Source: a virus. Taken from it: DNA of 64,000 bases. The notes beneath the pieces were generated by a model. That model saw only the letters and a program-made list of their open reading frames with translations. It was not told the DNA's origin and did no database searches. Shown here piece by piece: positions 14,547-21,042 of the stretch. The DNA lies in IMG/VR virus record IMGVR_UViG_3300025122_000010, positions 20,103 to 84,102 of that record; one strand, 5' to 3'. The position numbers and the translations under genes were made by a program. Numbering within the stretch: position 1 is the first letter of the stretch; every line of letters starts with the position of its first letter.

Positions 14547-14729
14547 ATGATTATCACTAGCTACTGTTATGTTATCTATATGGCTATTGTTCTTCTCAGA
14601 TTAGTTATGACAGCAGTATCGATCGTGTCCGAGCCCCAATATTGGGGCAAAGATGATACAAATTGGAGCACTCTTATTTCAATAATTGCTGGAGCATTTT
14701 TGGTATACGGAGTTCACAAAGGATGGTAA
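14547..14729 (+). CDS. small membrane protein, 60 aa
   Basis: AAGGAG precedes the ATG. It has two hydrophobic segments (YCYVIYMAIVLLRLVMTAV and LISIIAGAFLVYGV) separated by a polar loop. Function unknown. Confidence 0.55.
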   Translation: MIITSYCYVIYMAIVLLRLVMTAVSIVSEPQYWGKDDTNWSTLISIIAGAFLVYGVHKGW

Positions 14730-14732
14730 ACA

Positions 14733-14873
14733 ATGTCACGAACAGTTAGAAGTAAATATCGAAACATGGCTGCAAAGAATTCTAGGCAAAGCTCTGCAGG
14801 TCCTATGAAGCGTAAGCCAAAGTATGAGACTGCTCGTGAAGCTATTGAGAAGCAATTGATGGAAAAGGAATAG
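14733..14873 (+). CDS. small basic protein, 46 aa
   Basis: Frame MSRTVRSKYRNMAAKNSRQS to EKQLMEKE, with AAGGATGG upstream. It is rich in Arg/Lys/Ser, so nucleic-acid binding is possible. It ends 1 nt before tRNA-Trp. Confidence 0.5.
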   Translation: MSRTVRSKYRNMAAKNSRQSSAGPMKRKPKYETAREAIEKQLMEKE

Positions 14874-14874
14874 T

Positions 14875-14950
14875 TCGTCCCAATGTTCCAAGGCAGGCGG
14901 CAGAGTCTCCAAAACTCAGCGGCGAGGTTCGATTCCTCGGGGGCGAGCCA
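14875..14950 (+). tRNA. tRNA-Trp(CCA)
   Basis: Acceptor TCGTCCC/GGGGCGA, anticodon loop CTCCAAA closed by GAGT/ACTC, T arm CGAGG-TTCGATT-CCTCG, discriminator G, CCA encoded. Confidence 0.85.
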
Positions 14951-14958
14951 AAAATTGT

Positions 14959-15033
14959 GGCTAGGTGGTGTATCAGGTTGCACTTATGACTGAAGATCAT
15001 AAAGAGCGGGTTCAAATCCTGCCCTAGCCACCA
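14959..15033 (+). tRNA. tRNA-Phe(GAA)
   Basis: Acceptor GGCTAGG/CCTAGCC, anticodon arm TATGA-CTGAAGA-TCATA, T arm GCGGG-TTCAAAT-CCTGC, discriminator A, CCA encoded. Confidence 0.9.
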
Positions 15034-15049
15034 TTAAAACGAGAATAAT

Positions 15050-15304
15050 ATGGCAGATTCATTGGAAATACAATTAAGAGAAGCTTCATTACTTTTTTCA
15101 CAAAATTCAGATTGTTGTGCACCAAGTGATCTAGGTAGTGATATCAAGATAAGCATGATTGATGGAGGTGGAGGACCTTATTTTGTAATTGAAACAGAAC
15201 GTTGGGCAATGGATAAGCCGGAAGATTTAATCAAGCTATTAGAATATGCTAAGACATGTTTAGATTGGTTTAACAAAGACGACGTGGGGGATGGGACTGC
15301 ATGA
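15050..15304 (+). CDS. hypothetical protein, 84 aa
   Basis: It is an acidic protein with a GGGGPYFVIE turn and a C-terminal helix (DLIKLLEYAKTCLDWFNK). The ribosome site is weak. The 72 nt after it hold no gene. Function unknown. Confidence 0.5.
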   Translation: MADSLEIQLREASLLFSQNSDCCAPSDLGSDIKISMIDGGGGPYFVIETERWAMDKPEDLIKLLEYAKTCLDWFNKDDVGDGTA

Positions 15305-15376
15305 GGTGGTCACTTAGTTAAAGTGTAAGGGGTGTTTACTTATCTTCAATGATATTTATTCTAGAGGAGATAAGTA

Positions 15377-15967
15377 ATGAACTGTAAACATTGTGACAAA
15401 GAGTTAGTAGGAAAAAGAAAAGGCGCAAAGTATTGTGATATATACTGCTTAAACAGACATTCAAACGAGAATAGAATATTCACTGATTCACATAGAAAAA
15501 AGATAAGCGAAAAGCACAAAGGAAAGAGATTATCCGAAGATCATAAAAGAAAAATAAGTGAGAGTCTTAAAGGAGTTAACGTAGGTAAGAAACATTCTGC
15601 TGAATCAAAACATAACATGTCAGTAGCACGAAAAAAGTTATTAAAGAACAGACCAGATTTACATCCTAATAATCTTTGCAGAGGAAAAAAGAGTTATCCG
15701 CAAGAATTGTTATTTGATGAACTTACTAAAATCTTCAAAAAAGTAGATAATGAAGTCTATTATAAAAGCTATTGGATTGATCTATTAGTTAATGATATTT
15801 TAGCAGTTGAGGTAGATGGAGAGTTTTGGCATAAAGGAAGAGAAAATTCTGATAGAGAAAAAGATAGTGTAATTAGAACCAAATATAGTTTAGTAAGAAT
15901 ACCTGCAAAAGATGTTTTAAATGATGTCAACAAAGTAGTAAAGAGAATATGTGGGCTGGTAGTTTAA
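15377..15967 (+). CDS. homing-type endonuclease: zinc ribbon, NUMOD3-like repeats, PD-(D/E)XK nuclease
   Basis: This 196-aa protein has an N-terminal zinc-binding CKHC...YCDIYC region, then at least three NUMOD3-like repeats of the form SHRKKISEKHKGK / SEDHKRKISESLKG / SAESKHNMSVARK, which bind DNA. The C-terminal domain matches Vsr/DUF559-type nucleases (SYWIDLLVNDILAVEVDGEFWH). AGAGGAG precedes the ATG. The last codons and the stop lie inside tRNA-Ala copy 2 (overlap 15 nt). This is consistent with a mobile nuclease gene inserted at, and perhaps cutting, a tRNA gene. Confidence 0.75.
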   Translation: MNCKHCDKELVGKRKGAKYCDIYCLNRHSNENRIFTDSHRKKISEKHKGKRLSEDHKRKISESLKGVNVGKKHSAESKHNMSVARKKLLKNRPDLHPNNLCRGKKSYPQELLFDELTKIFKKVDNEVYYKSYWIDLLVNDILAVEVDGEFWHKGRENSDREKDSVIRTKYSLVRIPAKDVLNDVNKVVKRICGLVV

Positions 15968-16027
15968 TTGGGAAAATACTAGACTTGCACTCTTGTGTCA
16001 AGGGTTCGAATCCCTTCCGGTCCACCA
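15953..16027 (+). tRNA. tRNA-Ala(TGC), copy 2
   Basis: Acceptor GGGCTGG/CCGGTCC, anticodon loop CTTGCAC in a stem with one T-T mismatch, T arm AAGGG-TTCGAAT-CCCTT, discriminator A, CCA encoded. Its 5' 15 nt overlap the endonuclease gene end. The second Ala(TGC) gene is much diverged from the first. Confidence 0.8.
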
Positions 16028-16035
16028 AAAAACAT

Positions 16036-16107
16036 GGGCGAGTAACTCAAGCAATATTTTAGGCAGAGTACCGGTAGTTACGGGTTCGAATCCCGCCTCG
16101 TCCACCA
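16036..16107 (+). tRNA. degenerate tRNA, anticodon not readable
   Basis: Acceptor GGGCGAG/CTCGTCC, T loop TTCGAAT, discriminator A and CCA are intact. The middle 35 nt do not form a standard D plus anticodon arm: ACTC/GAGT pairs across a 17-nt loop and GTAACT can pair with AGTTAC. Probably a pseudo-tRNA or tRNA-like RNA. Confidence 0.45.
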
Positions 16108-16114
16108 ACTAAGT

Positions 16115-16188
16115 TGGCTCATACACTAACGGCAAGTGGACAGGCTTTGACCCTGTCGATCCTGGTTCGAATCCAGGTGGGCCAGCCA
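16115..16188 (+). tRNA. tRNA-Gln(TTG)
   Basis: Acceptor TGGCTCA/TGGGCCA, D stem CACT/AGTG, anticodon arm ACAGG-CTTTGAC-CCTGT, T arm CCTGG-TTCGAAT-CCAGG, discriminator G, CCA encoded. Confidence 0.9.
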
Positions 16189-16205
16189 AAAATTAAGGGG
16201 TTGCA

Positions 16206-16424
16206 ATGAAGATAACGAAAATCAAGAGTGAAGTTTCTGATACTGATGGGTTGTTCGTTACCATGACTAGACAAGAAGCTATGAGAGCAATCTCTTCTCT
16301 TGCTCATCAACTTGCAGAAAGAGACTCTAATTCAGGGAGAACGGAATGGATGAATGTTACGATGGTCGATGGTGATATTAAAGAACATAGCAAATACTTT
16401 TCAATTGCAGTTGAAGAGAAGTAG
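16206..16424 (+). CDS. hypothetical protein, 72 aa
   Basis: AAGGGG precedes the ATG. The sequence has a helix with QEAMRAISSLAHQLAERD and a beta-like C-terminus (YFSIAVEE). It lies between tRNA-Gln and tRNA-Val with 1 nt to the latter. Function unknown. Confidence 0.55.
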   Translation: MKITKIKSEVSDTDGLFVTMTRQEAMRAISSLAHQLAERDSNSGRTEWMNVTMVDGDIKEHSKYFSIAVEEK

Positions 16425-16425
16425 T

Positions 16426-16502
16426 GGGCGATTAACTCAGCTGGTTAGAGTACTTGCTCGACAAGCAAGAAGTCACTGGTTCGAATCCAGTATCGCCCAC
16501 CA
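16426..16502 (+). tRNA. tRNA-Val(GAC)
   Basis: Acceptor GGGCGAT/ATCGCCC, D stem ACTC/GAGT, anticodon arm CTTGC-TCGACAA-GCAAG, T arm ACTGG-TTCGAAT-CCAGT, CCA encoded. Confidence 0.9.
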
Positions 16503-16523
16503 AAAAAATATTTTGAGAAAATG

Positions 16524-16551
16524 TTTACTATTGCTTAGAATTGATTATATT
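16524..16551 (+). promoter_or_regulatory. island promoter copy 3
   Basis: TTTACT (16524), 16-nt spacer (ATTGCTTAGAATTGAT), TATATT (16546). It lies 22 nt upstream of tRNA-Glu(TTC). Confidence 0.7.
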
Positions 16552-16572
16552 AGCTATACGGAAACAAACTAT

Positions 16573-16650
16573 GACTCAGTGGAGCAACTTGGTCAGCTCA
16601 CTAGACTTTCAATCTAGAGGTTGCGGGTTCGATCCCCGTCTGAGTCACCA
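16573..16650 (+). tRNA. tRNA-Glu(TTC)
   Basis: Acceptor GACTCAG/CTGAGTC, D stem GAGC/GCTC, anticodon arm CTAGA-CTTTCAA-TCTAG, T arm GCGGG-TTCGATC-CCCGT, discriminator A, CCA encoded. Confidence 0.9.
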
Positions 16651-16671
16651 AAAACTAACTAGGAGGTTACA

Positions 16672-16926
16672 ATGCCTAAGTATGATGTTGATCTCCAGAC
16701 GGACCTTTCTGGTCCAGCAGGCAACGCATATGCAGTTATGGGCAATGTAGAATCAATTCTCAAGCAACTTAAACGACCTCCAATAGAGGTAAAGAAGTAT
16801 CTCAAAGATGCAAAGTCTGGAGATTATAATAACTTGCTTAAGGTAACAAATGAATGGGTTAATCTGATTGATACTTCGAATTCATATCCAGACATTCTTG
16901 GAGAAGTAGAAATAAAGCGAATATAA
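16672..16926 (+). CDS. small conserved phage-type protein, 84 aa, paralogue B
   Basis: AGGAGG precedes the ATG. It shares the GNAYAVMGNV and GDYNNLL blocks with the 64-aa protein at 13416 and has a 20-residue C-terminal extension. The two paralogues each follow an island promoter copy. Function unknown. Confidence 0.65.
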   Translation: MPKYDVDLQTDLSGPAGNAYAVMGNVESILKQLKRPPIEVKKYLKDAKSGDYNNLLKVTNEWVNLIDTSNSYPDILGEVEIKRI

Positions 16927-16929
16927 TAA

Positions 16930-17006
16930 GGCCCCGTAGTTCAATTGGCGAGATCGCCGGCCTCTCAAGCCGGAGACGAGGAGTTCAAATCTCCCCGGGG
17001 CTACCA
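16930..17006 (+). tRNA. tRNA-Glu(CTC)
   Basis: Acceptor GGCCCCG/CGGGGCT, anticodon arm CCGGC-CTCTCAA-GCCGG, T loop TTCAAAT, discriminator A, CCA encoded. It starts 3 nt after the preceding gene. Confidence 0.8.
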
Positions 17007-17014
17007 AAATTCAT

Positions 17015-17090
17015 CCACCCGTGGCGCAGGTGGTAGCGCACCGGACTTTTAATCCGTTGGTCGTAGGTTCGAATCCTACCGGGTGGACCA
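17015..17090 (+). tRNA. tRNA-Lys(TTT)
   Basis: Acceptor CCACCCG/CGGGTGG, D stem GCGC/GCGC, anticodon loop CTTTTAA closed by CGGA/TCCG, T arm GTAGG-TTCGAAT-CCTAC, CCA encoded. Confidence 0.9.
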
Positions 17091-17117
17091 AAAAAAACAA
17101 TCATAAGGAGAAGTAAG

Positions 17118-17360
17118 ATGAGCCGCTCCAAGCGGTTTGAACAAAGAGAAGATAGGGTAACTACAAAGAACGACAAGAAGAATCAGAATCGTAGTGAACG
17201 CAAACAACGAAAGGCATCTATTGCAGATCAGATTGCACTTGAGGAAGAAGAGGAGTTGCTGGATTTCCTAGAAGTGTGTGGTGATTATATCGATGATGAA
17301 GAATTTGAAAGAATGAAAAAGAAAGTTAAGGAATTGCAAAAGCACAGTAAGAACTTCTAG
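17118..17360 (+). CDS. charged protein, 80 aa
   Basis: AAGGAG precedes the ATG. The first half is very basic (KNDKKNQNRSERKQRKAS) and the second acidic then helical (LEEEEELLDFLEV). It may bind nucleic acid or protein partners through opposite charges. No family is recognised. Confidence 0.55.
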   Translation: MSRSKRFEQREDRVTTKNDKKNQNRSERKQRKASIADQIALEEEEELLDFLEVCGDYIDDEEFERMKKKVKELQKHSKNF

Positions 17361-17373
17361 AAAGGAAAGCAAA

Positions 17374-17577
17374 ATGATTAAGATCACGGTTTCAGTTCCT
17401 TGTATTGGTAGTGATGCTGAGGTCAGTATCCAAAAGTTGACTTCAATTACTAGAAGTCATGGAAAAACTACAACTCCTATCCAAGTTGATTTAAGTGAAT
17501 CACCCGGTCTTAATAAAGCAACAGTTTCACTTGAAGATTTAGAATCAGCAGTTAAAGCAATTAGGAATTCTATCTAA
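17374..17577 (+). CDS. hypothetical protein, 67 aa
   Basis: AAAGGAAAG precedes the ATG. It has a mixed beta-rich N-terminus and a C-terminal helix (LEDLESAVKAIRNSI). It ends 2 nt before tRNA-Tyr. Function unknown. Confidence 0.5.
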   Translation: MIKITVSVPCIGSDAEVSIQKLTSITRSHGKTTTPIQVDLSESPGLNKATVSLEDLESAVKAIRNSI

Positions 17578-17579
17578 GT

Positions 17580-17666
17580 GGGTCAGTATGCAAATTGGTG
17601 AAGCAGGCAGTCTGTAAAACTGTTCCGTAAGATCCGTTGTAGGTTCAAATCCTGCCTGACCCACCA
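17580..17666 (+). tRNA. tRNA-Tyr(GTA)
   Basis: Acceptor GGGTCAG/CTGACCC, anticodon arm GCAGT-CTGTAAA-ACTGT, long variable arm as expected for bacterial Tyr, T loop TTCAAAT, CCA encoded. Confidence 0.9.
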
Positions 17667-17676
17667 AAAATTTATT

Positions 17677-17752
17677 GGACCTCTAGCTCAATGGGTAGAG
17701 CAACTGACTCATAATCAGTAGGTTATAGGTTCAAGTCCTATGGGGTCCACCA
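17677..17752 (+). tRNA. tRNA-Met(CAT), copy 1
   Basis: Acceptor GGACCTC/GGGGTCC, D stem GCTC/GAGC, anticodon arm ACTGA-CTCATAA-TCAGT, T loop TTCAAGT, CCA encoded. It is probably elongator Met or lysidine-modified Ile. Confidence 0.85.
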
Positions 17753-17767
17753 AAAAGGAAAACAACA

Positions 17768-18214
17768 ATGTCTACTCGTTCTTGTATAGCTGCTCTATGT
17801 GATGATGGAAAGATCAGAGCTATCAATTGTCATTATGATGGTTACCCAGACGGTGGTGGTGTTGGTGGTGTTCTAGAACGCTCATTCAACGATCAATATA
17901 AGATCGAAGATTTGCTGAAGCTCGGAGCATTGAGTTGTTTGCACCATAGCATTGATTGTCCTCCAGGTCATTCATATGCTACACCAGTTGAAAGTTACAC
18001 TGTAGCATATCATCGTGATCGAGGAGAAGATTTAGAAGTTGGAGAAGAATACGATTTTGAAGAACGTGATCCTAAGGATGTTTTGAGGAAACTAAGAGAG
18101 ACTGGAGATTGGCAGTACGTTGACTTCTTGTATTACTGGAATGGAACGAAGTGGTATTACATATGCAACTATGATTGTGAACACACCAATCTACCAGGAA
18201 AAGGAACAAACTAA
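17768..18214 (+). CDS. conserved phage hypothetical protein (MSTRSCI family), 148 aa
   Basis: The opening MSTRSCIAALCDDGKIRAI and HYDGYPDGGG segment matches a small protein family that I recall from many large phages, whose role is unknown. It has several Cys/His residues and an aromatic C-terminus (YYWNGTKWYYIC). AAAAGGAAAA precedes the ATG. The next gene starts 1 nt after its stop. Confidence 0.65.
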   Translation: MSTRSCIAALCDDGKIRAINCHYDGYPDGGGVGGVLERSFNDQYKIEDLLKLGALSCLHHSIDCPPGHSYATPVESYTVAYHRDRGEDLEVGEEYDFEERDPKDVLRKLRETGDWQYVDFLYYWNGTKWYYICNYDCEHTNLPGKGTN

Positions 18215-18215
18215 C

Positions 18216-18635
18216 ATGCCACGTTTTGAAGATCAGTTAGAGATCGATAAAACAATAGATGAGTTCAACAGACTTGTAAGTATTTCAAAAGAAGTTGGTG
18301 AATTAGTTCTTTCAATTAGAAACCCAGGACTTAAAAATGAAACTGCTATTGATGTTGAATGTGGTTCCTGGGATCCACCTGATGATGTTGTTGTAAGTTT
18401 TTGGATATCTCAATACAGAGAAGATGAAGCAGTAACTTTCCCAAATAGTTATCTCAGAATGACTGATGAAGAAATAACTGCAATAGAAGAAGAGAAGAAA
18501 GAAGCATCGCGCTTAAAGTTAGAAGAAGCAAAAGAAGAAAAGAAGAAGAAAGATGCAGAAGAAGTGAAGACAAGAGAATTGGCTCAATACAAACAACTAC
18601 AAGAGAAATATGGAGAATCTATAGGAGAAGTCTAA
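18216..18635 (+). CDS. hypothetical protein with C-terminal coiled coil, 139 aa
   Basis: The ATG at 18216 is chosen because it follows AAAAGGAAC; the frame is open further upstream inside the previous gene. Residues 85-135 form a long Glu/Lys-rich helix (KEASRLKLEEAKEEKKKK), probably a coiled coil. A similar KLEEAKEEKEEE tail ends the protein at 25719. Confidence 0.55.
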   Translation: MPRFEDQLEIDKTIDEFNRLVSISKEVGELVLSIRNPGLKNETAIDVECGSWDPPDDVVVSFWISQYREDEAVTFPNSYLRMTDEEITAIEEEKKEASRLKLEEAKEEKKKKDAEEVKTRELAQYKQLQEKYGESIGEV

Positions 18636-18811
18636 TGTCTAGGATAATATATATCACTTCACCAGATTATTCAAGACATGCAATCACTGTAGAAAAGCTT
18701 GTTCCTTCAAAGCGTAGACCTAGAGTTAAGAGAGTTGTAGGTGTTAAGTCAATCCCTCTTTTGACTAAGGAGCAACGACATGCTAGAAAGGCAATTGACA
18801 TCTATGGATAA
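18635..18811 (+). CDS. small basic protein, 58 aa
   Basis: Frame MSRIIYITSPDYSRHAITVE and on, ending at TAA 18809. The ATG overlaps the preceding TAA (TAATG), and AGGAG lies upstream. It is Arg/Lys-rich in the middle (PSKRRPRVKRVVGVK). Function unknown. Confidence 0.5.
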   Translation: MSRIIYITSPDYSRHAITVEKLVPSKRRPRVKRVVGVKSIPLLTKEQRHARKAIDIYG

Positions 18812-18998
18812 GGAAAAAGAACTCAGTGATATCTACGAAGAATATATGTGGGAATTAGAACATTGGGCTAAAATCAGAGTTAAAGCGGAAAATCGAATTA
18901 AGGAAATTAGGTTCAAATTAGCCAAGTCGATCAACGCTACAAGAAGTTTTGATTCATCACAAGAGGTTGTTGACGAACTTATGCAAAGAGTTAGATAA
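18780..18998 (+). CDS. helical protein, 72 aa
   Basis: Start ATG 18780 has AAGGAG 8 nt upstream, better than the internal ATG at 18804. It overlaps the previous gene by 32 nt and runs directly into tRNA-His. It is Glu/Lys/Trp-rich and helical (EYMWELEHWAKIRVKAENR). Function unknown. Confidence 0.5.
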   Translation: MLERQLTSMDKEKELSDIYEEYMWELEHWAKIRVKAENRIKEIRFKLAKSINATRSFDSSQEVVDELMQRVR

Positions 18999-19075
18999 GG
19001 GGCGGTATGCTCAATTGGTAGAGCTCCAGGTTGTGGACCTGGCGGTTGTCAGTTCGACCCTGACCCGTCCCTCCA
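18999..19075 (+). tRNA. tRNA-His(GTG)
   Basis: Acceptor GGGGCGG/CCGTCCC, anticodon arm CCAGG-TTGTGGA-CCTGG, T arm GTCAG-TTCGACC-CTGAC, CCA encoded. The discriminator is T and the base before position 1 is A, which would give A-1:U73 instead of the usual G-1:C73. Confidence 0.85.
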
Positions 19076-19088
19076 AAAAGGTTATGCT

Positions 19089-19289
19089 ATGTTAGTTGCT
19101 ACTGTGTGTTATACAAATCTAGATAATTATGAAAGATATCACTGGCCAACTAAGATGTTTAATCCTAGAATTGGTGACAGAGTTTGTGCAAGAAATGATA
19201 GTGCACAGTTGTATATAAGCAGTATAGCACACGTACAAACTAAACATGGAGATGTATATCTGTACATTCATTTGAGTGGTGCAGTGTAG
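19089..19289 (+). CDS. hypothetical protein, 66 aa
   Basis: The frame starts at ATG 19089 with AAAGG upstream. It is a beta-rich sequence (DRVCARNDSAQLYISSI, GDVYLYIHLSG) that may form a small barrel. Function unknown. Confidence 0.45.
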   Translation: MLVATVCYTNLDNYERYHWPTKMFNPRIGDRVCARNDSAQLYISSIAHVQTKHGDVYLYIHLSGAV

Positions 19290-19320
19290 TATACAAAACT
19301 GTTTAGAAATGTAGAAATGT

Positions 19321-19398
19321 AGGGAGGTAGCCAAGTCCGGTTAAAGCGCATGTCTGATAAACATGTTATCGTGGGTTCAAATCCCACCCTCCCTACCA
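19321..19398 (+). tRNA. tRNA-Ile(GAT)
   Basis: Acceptor AGGGAGG/CCTCCCT, anticodon arm CATGT-CTGATAA-ACATG, T arm GTGGG-TTCAAAT-CCCAC, discriminator A, CCA encoded. Confidence 0.9.
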
Positions 19399-19432
19399 AA
19401 AAAAACATTGAGGTTACAATGTTCTCATTATT

Positions 19433-19507
19433 CCCCAGTTCGTCTAATGAATAGGATACGGAGCTACGGACTCTGTGATATAGGTTTGATCCCTATACTG
19501 GGGACCA
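19433..19507 (+). tRNA. tRNA-Arg(ACG)
   Basis: Acceptor CCCCAGT/ACTGGGG, anticodon arm CGGAG-CTACGGA-CTCTG, T stem ATAGG/CCTAT with loop TTTGATC, discriminator A, CCA encoded. Confidence 0.85.
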
Positions 19508-19523
19508 ATTTATTAGAGGTTTT

Positions 19524-19772
19524 ATGACTTACATCAATGTAAAATTTGATATCGATATTGCAATGGGGGCGGCAGCTGAAATAGAAATTGAAAAGATTAG
19601 ACAGTTATTGCTTAATCGAAGAGTTTCATTCACTAGTGACGATTATCACACCCAGACTACTAGAGAAGGAATAGTGAAACATGTAACAATAAAGTGGCGA
19701 ACTCATGAGTGCCGCATAGGTTTTGAGGACCAGGTAATGCATGAGGTTGTAGGAAACATTGAAATTCTCTAG
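19524..19772 (+). CDS. hypothetical protein, 82 aa
   Basis: AGAGG precedes the ATG. It has alternating strand and helix segments (YINVKFDIDIAMG, IEIEKIRQLLLNRR). No motif is recognised. Confidence 0.5.
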   Translation: MTYINVKFDIDIAMGAAAEIEIEKIRQLLLNRRVSFTSDDYHTQTTREGIVKHVTIKWRTHECRIGFEDQVMHEVVGNIEIL

Positions 19773-19780
19773 GAGATGGA

Positions 19781-19834
19781 ATGATAACTCAATTAGTTAT
19801 AAATTATTACGTTTTGTTGTTTACTATTGCTTAG
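19781..19834 (+). CDS. possible 17-aa hydrophobic leader peptide
   Basis: ATG with AGGAG 6 nt upstream encodes MITQLVINYYVLLFTIA and ends inside island promoter copy 4. The good ribosome site is the only support, and it may be a relic. Confidence 0.25.
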   Translation: MITQLVINYYVLLFTIA

Positions 19835-19847
19835 AATTGTTTATATT
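19820..19847 (+). promoter_or_regulatory. island promoter copy 4
   Basis: TTTACT (19820), 16-nt spacer (ATTGCTTAGAATTGTT), TATATT (19842). It lies 10 nt upstream of tRNA-Ser(GCT), so the transcript starts almost at the tRNA. Confidence 0.7.
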
Positions 19848-19857
19848 AGCTATGTAA

Positions 19858-19949
19858 GGAGGGTGACCGGCTGGACGAGGAACTAATTTGCTAAATTAGC
19901 AATGCAGCATCTGGCTGCATTAAGGGTTCAAGTCCCTTACCCTCCTCCA
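19858..19949 (+). tRNA. tRNA-Ser(GCT)
   Basis: Acceptor GGAGGGT/ACCCTCC, anticodon arm CTAAT-TTGCTAA-ATTAG, long variable arm (GCAGC/GCTGC), T arm AAGGG-TTCAAGT-CCCTT, CCA encoded. Confidence 0.9.
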
Positions 19950-19967
19950 ATTTGAAAGGATAGTAAA

Positions 19968-20351
19968 ATGGCTAATGACGAGAAGTGGCAGTTGCTTTAT
20001 GATGAAGCAAGTGCTGTAGGTTACAAAGCTGGTTTGGCATGCACTCCGAATCCGATATGTGTAGTAGAGCATGAAAACATGCTTGATGACAACTCACCAA
20101 TTAAGCACAGTTGGTATGTTTCAGAAGGAGCTTGCGGATTTGCTTGGGTTGTTGTAAAGCCAGGGACTTCAAGTTTTGCAAGGTGGTTGAAGAAGAACGA
20201 TATTGGTCACAAGCATTATTATGGCGGTTGGGCTATCTGGATCAGTGACCACGGACAGTCAATAGCTAGGAAAGATGCACACGCAAGAGCTATGTCTGAA
20301 GTCTTTAGAGAGAACGACATCAACTGTTATGCAGATTCGAGGATGGACTAA
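19968..20351 (+). CDS. conserved phage-type hypothetical protein, 127 aa
   Basis: GAAAGGA precedes the ATG. The sequence includes GYKAGLACTPNPICV, CGFAWVVVKPGTSSFARWL and YYGGWAIWISDHGQS, a pattern I associate with small conserved proteins of large phages with unknown role. Its stop overlaps the next start (TAATG). Confidence 0.6.
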   Translation: MANDEKWQLLYDEASAVGYKAGLACTPNPICVVEHENMLDDNSPIKHSWYVSEGACGFAWVVVKPGTSSFARWLKKNDIGHKHYYGGWAIWISDHGQSIARKDAHARAMSEVFRENDINCYADSRMD

Positions 20352-20602
20352 TGATTATCAAGAATGCTGAAACTCTATCTATATGCAGTGATCAACAGTT
20401 GTTCACGTTGATGAAGGATATCGAAGAATTCAGAACAGTAGGATATATTGGTACATCATTTCTCAGAAGCATTCATGACAATTTCTGTATAGTTTACTCT
20501 GATAAACTTTCAATTGATGTTACTGTTAATTGGATCGAAAGAGAGGCTGGACATCGTTGGTTTAAAAACGTAAAGAATGAAATAGGAGATCACAATGCGT
20601 GA
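20351..20602 (+). CDS. hypothetical protein, 83 aa
   Basis: Its start overlaps the previous stop. It is a mixed alpha/beta sequence with a cysteine (NFCIVYSDKLSIDVTVNWIE). The end overlaps the start of the frameshifted gene at 20595. Function unknown. Confidence 0.5.
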   Translation: MIIKNAETLSICSDQQLFTLMKDIEEFRTVGYIGTSFLRSIHDNFCIVYSDKLSIDVTVNWIEREAGHRWFKNVKNEIGDHNA

Positions 20603-21042
20603 TTCTATAATTAATTATTCATGGACTAGCTAAATACTCTCCTAGAAAGGCTGAGTTTCTAAGAGCACTATCTCAGCCGTTAGCTTCAGAAGCATGCGGA
20701 GATTGTGTTGTTGAAGTTAACGGAGTTAAGAAGACACTGCTAGAATGGACAGAAACTAGATGCAGTGAAATTCCTTTCTTTGAAAATCAGAAAAATCAGA
20801 AGGCAGAATGTGTTGGATATAATATATTTGTAGTGCCAGTTTTTCACGACCATAGTGGTGGCACATATAATCCGATAAACGCAAGTTACACAACACAGAT
20901 GTCAGATCTCGTTGTAAGAATAGAAGAAGATCAGATCCATATTAGCAAAGACAGACATGGAAAAGTAGGAGTTACAAGTCTTTGGGAAGTTGGAAATAGA
21001 CTACATAAGCTTATTATGTCCCTTCGTAACTCAGTTGGCTAG
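20595..21042 (+). pseudogene. gene interrupted by a +1 frameshift near 20631
   Basis: ATG 20595 with AGGAG upstream reads MRDSIINYSWTS and meets TAA at 20631. Skipping one base there opens a frame that continues for 136 codons (KYSPRKAEFLRALSQPLASE, then VEVNGVKKTLLEW, YNIFVVPVFHDHSGG) to TAG 21040. That second frame has no usual start codon before a GTG at 20833, and its sequence looks coding from 20632. The last codons lie inside tRNA-Lys(CTT). It may be a recent indel, a sequencing error or recoding. Confidence 0.5.

Noticed and set aside
15377-15967. Group I intron around the endonuclease
   Set aside because: The gene is not inside a split gene and no intron-like core was seen; it looks free-standing.
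16354-16750. Plus-strand frames overlapping tRNA-Val and tRNA-Glu
   Set aside because: They read through tRNA genes and promoter copy 3 and have no support beyond length.
16985-17176. Minus-strand frames across tRNA genes, such as this one and those near 14714-14983, 21338-21526 and 24565-24768
   Set aside because: Their translations are antisense to tRNA sequence and show the typical false pattern (GRIRTYDQ, GVEPAILTL). They have no ribosome sites and conflict with well-supported tRNAs.
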